A stretch of 64,000 nucleotides of DNA, taken from positions 25,298 to 89,297 of the forward strand of contig NZ_QXPZ01000031.1 of assembly GCF_003664595.1 (NCBI RefSeq). The letters are read 5' to 3'. Under the pieces are notes generated by a model. It was not told the origin of the DNA. It worked only from the letters and a program-made list of their open reading frames with translations, and did no database searches. The number at the start of each line of letters is the position of its first letter. Within the stretch, counting starts at the first letter, position 1. The DNA is from Atopobacter sp. AH10 (GTDB lineage: Bacteria; Bacillota; Bacilli; Lactobacillales; Aerococcaceae). A program made the translations under genes and the position numbers. Below are positions 46,589-57,760 of this stretch, one piece after another.

Positions 46589-46705
46589 ATGTCCTGTGAG
46601 GCATGGAAGAGGTTGATACGCCCTAGTTTCTTCTGCGTGGGGGAAATTAGGCGATTTCTAGCGAACTTTCCGCCAAGGCAGACATTGCCTTGGTTTTTTT
46701 TATGA
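46589..46705 (+). promoter_or_regulatory. PyrR-type attenuator upstream of pyrF
   Basis: TGTCCTGTGAGGCA at 46589-46602 fits the PyrR-binding consensus (ARUCCNGNGAGGYU) at all but the two end positions. It is followed by a terminator CCAAGGCA / TGCCTTGG with GACAT loop (46673-46693) and T8. With high UMP, PyrR would bind and let the terminator form. Confidence 0.82.
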
Positions 46706-46722
46706 TGAAGAGGAGGAAAAAA

Positions 46723-47421
46723 ATGCAAGATTTGTTTATCGCATTAGACTTTCACCGAGAGGAAGAGTTGTGGGATTTTCTAAAGCCGTTTAAAGGGGAA
46801 AGATTGGCTTTAAAAATTGGAATGTCTCAATTTTATATGTCTGGACCAGATATTGTGAAACGTTTATCTGAAGAAGGACATAAAATTTTCCTAGACTTAA
46901 AATGTCATGATATTCCTAATACGGTTTACTTAGCCTTGTATCAATTGAGCCATCTACCAGTGGATATTGTAACTGTCCATGCGCTTGGAGGAAGTGAAAT
47001 GCTAAAGGCTGCAGTTAAGGGGTCGCAAGAAGGGCCTTTCCGCCCAGATGTATTTGCCATCACCCAATTGACTTCAACTAATCAAACTTGCTTGAATGAG
47101 GAATTAGCTATTCCAGGTTCGGTAGCAGAATCTGTTAGCCATTTGACGGAATTAGCCTTATCGAGTGGCATTCATGGGGTAGTTTCTTCTGTTCGAGAAG
47201 TTCCTGAAATCAAAAAATTAAGTGATGGGAAGTTGAAGAGCTTAACACCAGGGATTCGCTTAGCTAGTTCAGTAAAAGACGACCAAGCTCGTGTATCAAC
47301 GCCAGAAGAAGCAAGACAAGCTGGATCAGACTTTATTGTTGTTGGGCGGCCGATAACACAATCTGCTGACCCATTAAATACTTATCACGCCTTCTTAAAG
47401 GCTTTCAAAGGAGAAAAATAA
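46723..47421 (+). CDS. pyrF: Orotidine 5'-phosphate decarboxylase
   Basis: Last step of UMP synthesis. 232 residues: FIALDFHREEEL opening, the catalytic FLDLKCHDIPNTV (Lys and Asp) near residue 60, and the phosphate-binding TPGIRLA and FIVVGRPITQSADP. Start at 46723 after GAGGAGG; earlier ATGs lie in the attenuator terminator. pyrE follows one base after the stop. Expression should respond to PyrR. Confidence 0.97.
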   Translation: MQDLFIALDFHREEELWDFLKPFKGERLALKIGMSQFYMSGPDIVKRLSEEGHKIFLDLKCHDIPNTVYLALYQLSHLPVDIVTVHALGGSEMLKAAVKGSQEGPFRPDVFAITQLTSTNQTCLNEELAIPGSVAESVSHLTELALSSGIHGVVSSVREVPEIKKLSDGKLKSLTPGIRLASSVKDDQARVSTPEEARQAGSDFIVVGRPITQSADPLNTYHAFLKAFKGEK

Positions 47422-47422
47422 T

Positions 47423-48046
47423 ATGACAACTATTGCAGATAGCATGGCACAAATCTTACTTGATAAAAAAGCTGTTGTTTTAAGTCCGAAAGAGCCTTTT
47501 ACTTGGGCCAGTGGCATTATTAGTCCTATCTATTGCGATAATCGCCAATTATTGAGCTATCCAAAAGAACGTCAAGAAGTGGCAAAAGCTCTAGCTGAAT
47601 TAATCAAGACGAATTATCCAGATGCTACGGTAATTGCAGGGACTGCTACTGCTGGTATTCCACATGCAGCCTGGGTGAGTGATATCTTAGGCTTACCAAT
47701 GATTTATGTTCGTGGGAAAGCAAAAGATCATGGACGTAAGACGCAAATTGAAGGAGTCTTAAAGGCTGAGGATAAAGTGGTCTTGATTGACGACTTGATC
47801 TCAACAGGGGGATCTGTTTTAGAAGCAGCTCGTGTGGTAGCTGAACGTGCGAATGTAGTTGGAGTAGCAGCGATCTTTACTTATGAACTTGAGAAAAGTC
47901 GGAAGAATTTTGAAGAAGCTGGTTTCCCATTGCATACCTTGACGAGTATCAGCCATTTGGTAGAGGTAGCTAAGGCGCAACACTCTCTAGACGATGAAGA
48001 TTTAGCTGTTATTGCTAACTGGCGTCAAACGATGGAAGGACGCTAA
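47423..48046 (+). CDS. pyrE: Orotate phosphoribosyltransferase
   Basis: Makes OMP from orotate and PRPP. 207 residues: FTWASGIISPIYCDNR near the N-terminus and the PRPP loop VVLIDDLISTGGSV near residue 118. Coupled to pyrF. The other pyr genes are not in this window, so this is a split pyrimidine locus. Confidence 0.97.
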   Translation: MTTIADSMAQILLDKKAVVLSPKEPFTWASGIISPIYCDNRQLLSYPKERQEVAKALAELIKTNYPDATVIAGTATAGIPHAAWVSDILGLPMIYVRGKAKDHGRKTQIEGVLKAEDKVVLIDDLISTGGSVLEAARVVAERANVVGVAAIFTYELEKSRKNFEEAGFPLHTLTSISHLVEVAKAQHSLDDEDLAVIANWRQTMEGR

Positions 48047-48138
48047 GGAGTTTCTTAGAAGTTATTAAAAAGGAATCGACGTATTTCGAAGCCATAAATA
48101 AAAGGCATCTGTGAGTGTCAATTTAAGGAGGACTAGCC

Positions 48139-49368
48139 ATGTCTTTAACTAAAAATCAAATCAGAACTGTTGTAGCGGCCATTATCGCTTCAGGAACTGA
48201 CGACTTGAATGTCATGTTTCTCGCTTTTTCTATGTCTAGTATTATTGCAGAATTTTCTTTAAAAAATGCTCAAGCTGGTATGATTGCAACCATTACAAAC
48301 TTAGGGATGCTTTTAGGTGGCGTATGGTTTGGTGTCCTTGCAGACCGGCATAATAAAATGACAGTGTTCAAATGGACCCTAGCTATTTTCAGTTTAGCTA
48401 CTGTAGGCATTTTCTTTGCCCCAAACATTTATGTTCTGTATCTCTTGCGCTTCATTGCAGGTATTGGTGTCGGTGGGGAATATGGGATTGCCTTGTCCAT
48501 CATGGCGCATATCGTTCCTGCTAATCGTATGGGGCGTATTTCTTCACTTAATGGGGTTGCTGGCCAAGTCGGTTCAATCGCTTCTGCAACGATAGCTGGT
48601 TTGTTTCTTAGTCGTTTAGGCTGGAGAGCTTTGTTCTTATTCGGCCTCTTCCCTCTATTAATAGTTTTCTATCTCCAATTCTTTATTAAAGAAGAAAAAT
48701 CTTTCCAACCAGATGTAGTCAAGGAAGGATCAAATGATCGACCAAGTATTAAAGATTTGTTTAAGACTAAAGAAATGACCCACCAAACGTTAATGTTAAT
48801 GGTGATGACAACTGTGCAAATTGCAGGTTATTTTGGGATGATGAACTGGTTGCCAACTATGATGCAAAAGCAAGCAGGGATTTCTCTAGGGAATTCTTCT
48901 TGGTGGATGATCGCCACTATTATGGGGATGTCTTGTGGGATGATTTGCTTTGGGCGGTTTTTAGATGCCTTTGGTCCGCGCGCAGTCTTTGGAACTTTCC
49001 TTATTACTTCTGCACTAGCGGTATATCTCTTTAGCTTGATTCGTTCTGAAATGGCTTTGCTCTTTGGTGGAGCGCTTATGGGCTTCTTTGTTAATGGAAT
49101 GTTTGCCGGTTATGGTGCTGTGGTTAGTCGTTTGTATGAAGCCCGTATTCAATCTATTGCTAACAATATTATCTTGAATGTTGGACGAGCAATCGGGGGC
49201 TTTTCTTCGCTAATCATCGGGATGATTATGGACCATTCAGGAACAACTTCTGTTATGCTTTTCCTTTCTGCCTTGTACTTGATTAGCTTTACGGCTATGA
49301 TGACTATCCCTGGTTTCAAACGTGAAAGTTACATTGACGGAATGGAAACTGTAGCAGCCTGTGAATAA
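48139..49368 (+). CDS. MFS transporter
   Basis: 409 residues, twelve membrane segments. The loop 2-3 motif GVWFGVLADRHNKM and the loop after TM4 (GIGVGGEYGIALSIMAHIVPANRMGR) place it near the aromatic acid:H+ / sugar-phosphate type MFS carriers. Substrate not determinable. ATG follows AAGGAGG. Possibly its own unit, 92 bp after pyrE; no link with pyrimidines is evident. Confidence 0.88.
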   Translation: MSLTKNQIRTVVAAIIASGTDDLNVMFLAFSMSSIIAEFSLKNAQAGMIATITNLGMLLGGVWFGVLADRHNKMTVFKWTLAIFSLATVGIFFAPNIYVLYLLRFIAGIGVGGEYGIALSIMAHIVPANRMGRISSLNGVAGQVGSIASATIAGLFLSRLGWRALFLFGLFPLLIVFYLQFFIKEEKSFQPDVVKEGSNDRPSIKDLFKTKEMTHQTLMLMVMTTVQIAGYFGMMNWLPTMMQKQAGISLGNSSWWMIATIMGMSCGMICFGRFLDAFGPRAVFGTFLITSALAVYLFSLIRSEMALLFGGALMGFFVNGMFAGYGAVVSRLYEARIQSIANNIILNVGRAIGGFSSLIIGMIMDHSGTTSVMLFLSALYLISFTAMMTIPGFKRESYIDGMETVAACE

Positions 49369-49400
49369 TGAGTAAGAAAAGATTTTAAGTCAATTTATAA

Positions 49401-49444
49401 AGCACATCGATTGTACTTTTAGGAGTAGGATCGGTGTGCTTTTG
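49401..49444 (+). terminator. Terminator after MFS gene
   Basis: AGCACATCGAT / GATCGGTGTGCT (one G-U) with a loop of about 20 nt, then TTTTG. The rest of the 340-bp gap to mnmA holds no gene. Confidence 0.7.
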
Positions 49445-49621
49445 TTTGGGCACTTTGTTAAAGTATAGAGCCCATTTTAAATGACTCTTTGAAAAAGAAA
49501 AAGTATAGAGAAAAGCTATCGAACTTGACTCTTTTTTGAAAGAAGACATAGTAGAAGACGTTAGAGGGAAAGGTCTACTGGATCTATCCTTGAAAAAAGC
49601 TTGAGGAATCCCGTGATTTAG

Positions 49622-50827
<1,206 letters not shown>

Positions 50828-50902
50828 ATTTTTCGCAAATTCTTTATAACTTACATCTAGAAGTTTAAACAGACTAGTTCACAAAATGGAGGAGGGGTGT
50901 AG

Positions 50903-53701
50903 ATGATAGCTTTTACGGGAATGGTGAAGGGGCTTTTCTTTGAGAGTCCGGATTCTCTTTATAAGGTAGCTATCGTTGAGCGAACTGAAGATGAAGATAT
51001 CGAAGGCCTTCCGGATGATGAAGTTGTCATTACAGGGTATTTTGGAACCCTCCATCAAGAAACAGCTTATCGTTTTTCAGGTGAATTGGTGACTCATCCC
51101 AAGTATGGTTTGCAGTTTCGTGTGGAAGATTACGCTCTAACGGAACAAATAGGGGCAGCTGGTTTAGTGGCTTATTTATCAGGAGAGCAATTTAAAGGGA
51201 TAGGGAAAAAGACTGCCGAGGCTATTGTCGAAAGCCTTCAGGGGGAATCTTTAGAAATTCTATTTAAAAATCCCGAAAGATTAGAAGGAATTCCTAGTTT
51301 TTCGAAAAAGAAACAAGCTAAATTCTTGGAGGATTTAAAAATAGCTTTAGGGACAGATTATACTTTAATTGAGTTGTCCCAAATAGGTTTTAGGCCAAGT
51401 GAAGCCCAGTCTCTTTGGCGGCATTATAAAGAAGATGCTGTTCCTTTAGCCAAGGAAAATCCTTATCAATTAATCTATCACATTGATGGAATGACCTTTG
51501 CAATTGTCGATCGTGTGGCGCAACAGCTGGATATTATGCCAGATGATGAACGTCGCTTAATCGGGGGATGGTTTGAAGTAACGCAGGCTATTTGCTATCA
51601 AAGTGGACATACCTTGTTGCCACTTGATGGAGTTCGTCAACAAGTGATCCGTTTGCTCGAAAAATTGCAAGCCTTCTTAATTAAAGAAGAAGATGTCAAT
51701 GAGGCTCTTGATACAGCTGTTCGTCAAGGGGTACTCGTCGTCGAACATGGACAGATTACAATTCCTAACCTCTACTATGCTGAAATTGGGATCTTTAATC
51801 ACCTAGAAAAAATAAAAAAAGCGCCCCCCTGCTTGGATGAAAAAGGCAAGGAAGCAATGCGCCAGTCCTTACTTAGTGTGCAAGAAGAAATTGGTATTCA
51901 CTATGATGACAAACAAGTTTCTACTATTTTAGAAGCCCTCAGTCATCCTTTCTTCTTGATCACAGGTGGCCCAGGTACTGGGAAGACGACCCTCATTAAA
52001 GGGATTGTTGAAGCTTATGCTCATTATCGTGGGATAGAATTACCATCTAAAAATAGCATGGATTATAAGGAGTGCCCTATTCGTTTAGCAGCCCCAACAG
52101 GAAGGGCAGCTAAGCGGATGCAGGAAGCTGTAGGTATGCCTGCCTCAACTATTCATCGTATGCTGGGCTTGACAGGGCAAGAAAATCAAAAAGATCCCAT
52201 GGATGGAGCAAGTGAAGATATCAAAGCGGATTTACTAATCATTGATGAAATGTCTATGGTAGATGTTTGGCTAATGAATCAAGTCTTGAAGGCTTTGCCA
52301 AAGGGATGTCAAGTTATTCTTTTAGGAGACCAAGATCAATTGCCTTCTGTTGGGCCAGGGCAGGTTTTCCATAATCTTCTATCTTATAATGTTATTAGAA
52401 AAGAGCGCTTGACGCATATTTATCGTCAAAAAGGGCAATCAACGATTGTTAACCTGGCTCATCACATTAAAGATGGGGTCTGCCCAGATGATTTATTTAT
52501 GAAAACATCTGATCACAGTTTTATCCCTTGCCGAATGGATCAAGTGGCCTCTGTGGTGGCACAAACGGCTGCTTTAGTGAAAAAAAGGGGCTATGATTTA
52601 GGCGATTTACAGGTTCTTGCGCCTATGTATAGAACATCAGCAGGGATTGAGGCCTTAAATCAAGCACTACAAAAGGAATTGAATCCCAAAACTGGAAAAT
52701 ATCAGGAAGTAACCATTTATAAACAGAATTATCGCGTAGGAGATAAGGTCATTTATTTGGTGAATGATCCAGAACGAAACGTGTATAATGGGGATATTGG
52801 GAAAATTACAGGGATTGTTAATGGGAAATATACCGAGTCCAAGCAGGAAGAAATGATTCTACAATTTGATCAAATTGAGGTCAATCTGACTAAAGCGGAT
52901 TTCAAAAATATTCAATTGGCTTATTGTTGTTCCATACATAAGGCTCAGGGTAGTGAATTTAAAGTGGTTATTCTTCCGCTGGTGGGAGCTTTTCATCGTA
53001 TGCTCCAGCGCCATTTGATCTATACAGGCTTAACGAGAGCCAAAGAGAAGTTGATCTTAATTGGGGAACCGGATGCTTTTAAGGAAGCCATCCATACCTT
53101 GGCAAAAGACCGTCAAACCCTACTCGCTCATCTTATTTCTTTAGAATGGGATCCAAGAGATTTAGGCCATTCTAATCTAGTGATTGATGATGAGGAGGCA
53201 ACTGGCACTGAGGAAAAGTCTTCTGTAGATGAAAAGGTTGTTGAAGGCCAAGAGAAGAAAAATACTTTTTTAAAAGTAGCTGATGAAGGTAAAGAAAAAA
53301 CGAGCACTTCTCTAAAAGTAGCTGATGAAGGTAAAGAAAAAACGAGCACTTCTCTAAAAGTAGCCAATGAAGGTAAAGGAAAAACGAGTACTTCTCTAAA
53401 AGGCAAAAGAGAACAAAGACAAGAAGCCTACACCCTACAAGATAGAGGAAAGAAGAATTCGACTCAGCCATCGCCTTTAGATGGAGAGACCATTCTGACA
53501 AGTGAATTGGATAAGGGAAAATCCCATTCTAAATCTTCTGTAGTTACTGGAGATGGATTTGTTGTCGAAGAAGAAAGCACGGGAGATCAGGGGAATAATC
53601 TAGGAACGCTCACTGATGCTATAGTAGATGCTCAAATTATTGATCCGATGATTGGGATGGGAGGTATTTCTTTAAGTCAATTTGTTGAAATAGACCGCTG
53701 A
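50903..53701 (+). CDS. recD2: RecD2 helicase, with repetitive C-terminal tail
   Basis: 5'-3' SF1B DNA helicase for repair and recombination in bacteria without RecBC. 932 residues: N-terminal OB-like and helix-hairpin-helix region (GIGKKTAEAIVESLQG), Walker A TGGPGTGKTTLIKGI near residue 354, DEAD-like LLIIDEMSMVDVWLMNQ, SH3-like region near 610 and the final helicase motif AYCCSIHKAQGSEFKVVILPL. After about residue 755 comes an unusual, low-complexity tail of some 175 residues with three 14-residue repeats, not needed for the helicase. ATG follows GGAGGAGGGG. Confidence 0.95.
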   Translation: MIAFTGMVKGLFFESPDSLYKVAIVERTEDEDIEGLPDDEVVITGYFGTLHQETAYRFSGELVTHPKYGLQFRVEDYALTEQIGAAGLVAYLSGEQFKGIGKKTAEAIVESLQGESLEILFKNPERLEGIPSFSKKKQAKFLEDLKIALGTDYTLIELSQIGFRPSEAQSLWRHYKEDAVPLAKENPYQLIYHIDGMTFAIVDRVAQQLDIMPDDERRLIGGWFEVTQAICYQSGHTLLPLDGVRQQVIRLLEKLQAFLIKEEDVNEALDTAVRQGVLVVEHGQITIPNLYYAEIGIFNHLEKIKKAPPCLDEKGKEAMRQSLLSVQEEIGIHYDDKQVSTILEALSHPFFLITGGPGTGKTTLIKGIVEAYAHYRGIELPSKNSMDYKECPIRLAAPTGRAAKRMQEAVGMPASTIHRMLGLTGQENQKDPMDGASEDIKADLLIIDEMSMVDVWLMNQVLKALPKGCQVILLGDQDQLPSVGPGQVFHNLLSYNVIRKERLTHIYRQKGQSTIVNLAHHIKDGVCPDDLFMKTSDHSFIPCRMDQVASVVAQTAALVKKRGYDLGDLQVLAPMYRTSAGIEALNQALQKELNPKTGKYQEVTIYKQNYRVGDKVIYLVNDPERNVYNGDIGKITGIVNGKYTESKQEEMILQFDQIEVNLTKADFKNIQLAYCCSIHKAQGSEFKVVILPLVGAFHRMLQRHLIYTGLTRAKEKLILIGEPDAFKEAIHTLAKDRQTLLAHLISLEWDPRDLGHSNLVIDDEEATGTEEKSSVDEKVVEGQEKKNTFLKVADEGKEKTSTSLKVADEGKEKTSTSLKVANEGKGKTSTSLKGKREQRQEAYTLQDRGKKNSTQPSPLDGETILTSELDKGKSHSKSSVVTGDGFVVEEESTGDQGNNLGTLTDAIVDAQIIDPMIGMGGISLSQFVEIDR
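53271..53396 (+). repeat. Three 42-bp tandem repeats in the recD2 tail
   Basis: Units begin at 53271, 53313 and 53355, each encoding LKVADEGKEKTSTS or a close variant. The first two are almost identical, so copy number probably varies. Confidence 0.9.
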
Positions 53702-53812
53702 TAAAGATAAAATGAAAATCTGAACATTGATTGTAAAGTTCGGTAATGAATTCCTAACGTATTGAATAATGAAGAAGTTTTCGATAAACTAGTAGCAATT
53801 CGATCTTAAAGA

Positions 53813-53832
53813 TAGCAAGTATTTTCTTGCTA
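53813..53832 (+). promoter_or_regulatory. Small hairpin before alaS
   Basis: TAGCAAG / CTTGCTA with 6-nt loop TATTTT, 35 nt before the alaS start. No T-run. No alanine T-box was found here. Confidence 0.35.
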
Positions 53833-53866
53833 ATCACAGTAAATTATGAATGAAATGAGGAATAAT

Positions 53867-56497
53867 ATGTTATCAAGTCAAGAAATTCGACAACGCTATT
53901 TGAAATTTTTTGAAGAGAAGGGACACTTGGTGTTGCCAAGTGCCTCACTAATCCCAGTGAATGATCCAAGCCTTTTGTGGGTAAACTCTGGGGTAGCCAC
54001 CCTAAAAAAATATTTCGATGGTTCTGAAATTCCTGAATGTCCACGCTTGACTTCTTCTCAAAAGAGTATCCGGACAAATGACATCGATAACGTTGGTGTA
54101 ACGGCTCGCCACCATACTTTATTTGAAATGTTGGGGAACTTTTCTATTGGAAATTACTTCAAACATGAAGCTATTCCATGGGCATGGGAATTCTTGACAG
54201 ATAAGGAAAAGGGATTAGGTTTGGATCCTGAACGTCTGTATGTGACCTATTATCCTGAAGATACTGAAACAAAAGAATTGTGGATTAAAAATGGAGTCGA
54301 TGAAAGTCACATTTATCCTGTTGACGATAATTTTTGGGATTTAGGGGCAGGTCCATGTGGTCCTGATACGGAAATTTTCTATGATCGTGGGGAAGCTTAT
54401 CAAGATTTAGAAGATGACGATCCTGAAAATTATCCAGGTGGGGAAAATGAACGTTACTTGGAAATTTGGAATTTGGTATTCTCTCAATTCAACCACCAAG
54501 CAGATGATAGCTATGTTCCACTACCTCATAAAAACGTCGATACAGGGATGGGGCTTGAACGGGTAACTTCTGTTATTCAAGATACACCAACTAACTTTGA
54601 AACGGACTTATTCATGCCGATTATCCGTCAAGTAGAGAGCTTAACTGGGGCTCACTATGATGATTCTGAAGAAATTAAAGTTTCCTTCAAAGTAATTGCT
54701 GACCACGCTCGGGCAGTAACTTTTGCGATTTCTGACGGGGCTTTACCTTCTAATGAAGGTCGTGGCTATATCATTCGCCGTTTAATTCGTCGTTCTGTTA
54801 TGCATGGGAACCGGTTAGGGATTCAACAACAATTCTTATACAATCTTGTACCAATTGTTGGGGAAATCATGGGCGGACACTACCCACAAATTGTAGAAAA
54901 AGAAGCTTTTATTCAAAAGGTCATTAAATCAGAAGAAGACCGCTTCTTTGAAACCCTACATGGGGGCTTAGATTTATTGAACTCTTATATAGAAGAGCAG
55001 AAATCTCTTGGCAACTCTGTAGTTGAAGGGCCTATTGCTTTCAAACTTTACGATACATATGGTTTCCCATTGGAATTAACTTTAGAATACGCTAAAGAAG
55101 CTAACTTTACTGTCGATGAAAAAGGCTTTGAAGCTGAAATGGCTAAGCAAAAAGAACGTGCTCGTTCTTCACGCAATAAGACCCAATCGATGAATGTCCA
55201 AAGTGAAACTTTACGAACTCTAGAAACACCAAGTGAATTCTTGTATGGGACAGATGAAGCTGATACAACAATCACGGCGATAATTTTTGAAGACGAATTA
55301 GTAGAGAGTGTATCTAAAGGGAATGAAGTAGAAATCGTGACTGAGAAAACACCATTCTATGCAGAAATGGGTGGTCAGGTTTCCGATACAGGGGTAATTC
55401 TTTCTGAAGATGGGCAACAACTAGGCCGTGTAACCAATATTAAACGTGCACCTAATGGTCAAAACGTGCATATAGTGGAATTAGATCAACCTGTTCAATT
55501 AGGGCAAAAGGTTCATTTAGAAATCGATCATTTACGTCGTCGCTTAATCGAACGGAACCATATTGCAACCCACTTGTTCCACCAAGCCTTAAAGGATGTT
55601 TTAGGGAAACATGCCAACCAAGCAGGGTCTTTGGTTAATGAAGATCTTTTGCGCTTTGACTTTTCTCACTTCGGTCAAGTAACGAGTGAGCAATTAAAGG
55701 AAATGGAAGACATTGTTAACGATAAGATAGCACGTGCTTTACCAGTACGGACTATTGAAACCACGCTTGAAAAAGCAAAAGAAATGGGTGCGATGGCTCT
55801 CTTTGGTGAAAAATACGGTAAAAAAGTACGGGTAGTAAATGTGGACAACTGGTCTATCGAGCTTTGTGGTGGGACCCATGTATCCAATACTGCTGAAATT
55901 GGCCTCTTCAAGATTATCAGTGAATCAGGTATCGGTGCTGGTATTCGTCGGATTGAAGCTAGAACTTCCCTAAAGGCTATTGCTTACTTAGAAGAACAAG
56001 AAGCCTTGCTAAAAGAACTTCAAGGGCAATTGAAAGTTCCACAAGTTAGTCAATTGAGCCACAAGGTGAGTCAATTACAGGATCAAATTAAGTCCTTACA
56101 ACAAGAAAAGGAAAGCCTACTTAGTCGTCAAATGCAAAAAGACTTGCAAGGGTTAACGGATCAAATTGAAACAATCGGGGATGTTCGATTAATCATTAAA
56201 GAAGAAAAAGGTTTATCGATGAATGATATGAGACATTTGGCTGACCAATGGCGTCAAGCTAAGACTTCCGATGTCCTAGCTATCTCTAATGTAGCAGACG
56301 ATAAAGTTCAATTGTTAGTTGCTGTATCTGCTGAAGCTGAACAAAAGGGTCTCCATGCTGGGCAATTGATCAAGGCCATTTCACCTGCAATACAAGGTGG
56401 CGGTGGTGGTAAGGCTAGCCTTGCTCAAGCTGGTGGGAAGAAAGTAGAAGGTTTAAATCAAGCTTTTGAAGATTTGCGACTAGCTCTTTCAAAATAG
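53867..56497 (+). CDS. alaS: Alanyl-tRNA synthetase
   Basis: Class IIc synthetase with cis-editing. 876 residues: catalytic core from MLSSQEIRQRYLKFFEEKGH, editing domain with HIATHLFHQAL near residue 564 and CGGTH near 666 (zinc-binding residues), then the C-Ala domain with a terminal GGGGKASLAQAGG motif. Start at 53867 (after GAGGA), which gives the usual N-terminus; a start 21 bp upstream is possible. Following genes ireB-ruvX-DUF1292 are the standard neighbours. Confidence 0.98.
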   Translation: MLSSQEIRQRYLKFFEEKGHLVLPSASLIPVNDPSLLWVNSGVATLKKYFDGSEIPECPRLTSSQKSIRTNDIDNVGVTARHHTLFEMLGNFSIGNYFKHEAIPWAWEFLTDKEKGLGLDPERLYVTYYPEDTETKELWIKNGVDESHIYPVDDNFWDLGAGPCGPDTEIFYDRGEAYQDLEDDDPENYPGGENERYLEIWNLVFSQFNHQADDSYVPLPHKNVDTGMGLERVTSVIQDTPTNFETDLFMPIIRQVESLTGAHYDDSEEIKVSFKVIADHARAVTFAISDGALPSNEGRGYIIRRLIRRSVMHGNRLGIQQQFLYNLVPIVGEIMGGHYPQIVEKEAFIQKVIKSEEDRFFETLHGGLDLLNSYIEEQKSLGNSVVEGPIAFKLYDTYGFPLELTLEYAKEANFTVDEKGFEAEMAKQKERARSSRNKTQSMNVQSETLRTLETPSEFLYGTDEADTTITAIIFEDELVESVSKGNEVEIVTEKTPFYAEMGGQVSDTGVILSEDGQQLGRVTNIKRAPNGQNVHIVELDQPVQLGQKVHLEIDHLRRRLIERNHIATHLFHQALKDVLGKHANQAGSLVNEDLLRFDFSHFGQVTSEQLKEMEDIVNDKIARALPVRTIETTLEKAKEMGAMALFGEKYGKKVRVVNVDNWSIELCGGTHVSNTAEIGLFKIISESGIGAGIRRIEARTSLKAIAYLEEQEALLKELQGQLKVPQVSQLSHKVSQLQDQIKSLQQEKESLLSRQMQKDLQGLTDQIETIGDVRLIIKEEKGLSMNDMRHLADQWRQAKTSDVLAISNVADDKVQLLVAVSAEAEQKGLHAGQLIKAISPAIQGGGGGKASLAQAGGKKVEGLNQAFEDLRLALSK

Positions 56498-56656
56498 ACC
56501 TGTAGCAAAAAAACTTAACACGCATCAATCGCAAAAATATAGACTGGGATATCTTACTTCTTATAGACCTATAGTTGTTCTTTTGAGCAATAACGTGTAA
56601 AATAAAAGTACAGTGGGAACATGTGTTCAACTGCTGAAAGGAAAAGAGGTGTCTCC

Positions 56657-56923
56657 ATGCCATCAAATGATGAAACGGTACAATTCCATTTTGACGAGTT
56701 GAAGAAGCAATCTGTTCAAGAAACAATGACGATTGTTTTCGATGCATTAGAAGAAAAAGGGTATGAACCAGTTAACCAAATAGTAGGTTATCTATTATCT
56801 GGGGATCCTGCTTATATTCCTCGCTATAATGATGCCCGTAATCTTATTCGAAGACACGAACGTGATGAGTTATTGGAAGAACTAGTAAAACGCTATATGG
56901 AAGCAAATGGAAGGAATATTTAA
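56657..56923 (+). CDS. ireB: IreB family regulatory phosphoprotein (UPF0297)
   Basis: 88 residues: [27 protein letters not shown]. IreB in Enterococcus is phosphorylated on N-terminal threonines by the kinase IreK and lowers cephalosporin resistance; the threonine in NDETVQF is the likely site. Start at 56657; an earlier ATG (56621) lacks a suitable site. ruvX overlaps its stop codon. Confidence 0.93.
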   Translation: MPSNDETVQFHFDELKKQSVQETMTIVFDALEEKGYEPVNQIVGYLLSGDPAYIPRYNDARNLIRRHERDELLEELVKRYMEANGRNI

Positions 56924-57354
56924 TGCGGTTAATGGGTTTGGATGTGGGTTCTAAAACGGTCGGTGTAGCGGTAAGTGATCCTCTTGGCTGGACAGCGCAG
57001 GGGATAGAAATCGTTTCGATCAATGAAGAGCTAGAGGAATGGCACTTGGATCGACTTCAAGAAATTATTGAGGCCTATGAGGTGGAGAAGGTTGTCATCG
57101 GTTTGCCTAAGAATATGGATAACTCTGAAGGGATAAGAGCTGAGGCAGCTAGAAACTATGGCGAGTTACTTCACTCTAGCTTAGGTTTACCAGTCGTTTA
57201 TCAGGACGAACGCTTAAGTACAGTTGCAGCTGAGCGACTTTTAATAGATGAAGGCAATGTCTCTCGGCGAAAACGCAAGCAGGTGATTGATAAGCTTGCA
57301 GCGGTCATTATTTTACAAACTTATTTAGATCGTCAAGCACATAAATCAATTTAG
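56923..57354 (+). CDS. ruvX: RuvX/YqgF, putative Holliday junction resolvase
   Basis: 143 residues of RNase H fold: [20 protein letters not shown] (first Asp), [31 protein letters not shown] and [14 protein letters not shown] (last Asp). The family acts on 16S rRNA 5' end processing and possibly recombination junctions. The start ATG overlaps the ireB stop (TAATG), so translation is coupled. Confidence 0.95.
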   Translation: MRLMGLDVGSKTVGVAVSDPLGWTAQGIEIVSINEELEEWHLDRLQEIIEAYEVEKVVIGLPKNMDNSEGIRAEAARNYGELLHSSLGLPVVYQDERLSTVAAERLLIDEGNVSRRKRKQVIDKLAAVIILQTYLDRQAHKSI

Positions 57355-57363
57355 AGGAGGAAA

Positions 57364-57687
57364 ATGATGGAACATACACATGATCACGAACATGACCATG
57401 GCTTAGAAGACAACAAAGATTTTATTACCATTATTGATGAAAATGGTGATGAACAGTTGCATACCATTCTACTCACCTTCGAATCAGATGACTTTGGTCG
57501 GTCCTATGTTATTACCTATCCAAGTGACGCAGAAAATGATGAGACAGTAGAATTAAGCGCCTTTGCTTATGAAGAAGATGAAGATGGGTTACAAGGTACT
57601 TTAATGCCAATTGAAAGTGATGAAGAATGGGATATGGTGGATGAAGTGCTTAACACCTTTATGGATGATGAGCAATTAAATAGTTAA
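57364..57687 (+). CDS. DUF1292 family protein
   Basis: 107 residues, very acidic: ITIIDENGDEQLHTILLTFESDDFGRSYVITYP...LSAFAYEEDEDG. An N-terminal His/Asp/Glu stretch (HTHDHEHDHG) could bind metal but is not conserved in the family. Function unknown; always next to ruvX. Start after GAGGAGG. Confidence 0.9.
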   Translation: MMEHTHDHEHDHGLEDNKDFITIIDENGDEQLHTILLTFESDDFGRSYVITYPSDAENDETVELSAFAYEEDEDGLQGTLMPIESDEEWDMVDEVLNTFMDDEQLNS

Positions 57688-57707
57688 GCCAGCCCATACA
57701 AGTGAAA

Positions 57708-57732
57708 GGGAGTTACCAAGTGGGTAGCTCCC
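57708..57732 (+). promoter_or_regulatory. Stem-loop between DUF1292 gene and mltG
   Basis: GGGAGTTACC / GGGTAGCTCCC with AAGT loop; a weak T-rich stretch follows after 8 nt. Leaky terminator or processing site. Confidence 0.5.
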
Positions 57733-57760
57733 GCTTGTTATTTTAGGAGGATTTTTAGTC

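Noticed and set aside
53128..53501. Minus-strand frames opposite the recD2 tail
   Set aside because: Repetitive shadows of the 42-bp repeats.
53702..53866. Alanine T-box before alaS
   Set aside because: No GGTACCGCG core or terminator is present; only a small hairpin was found.
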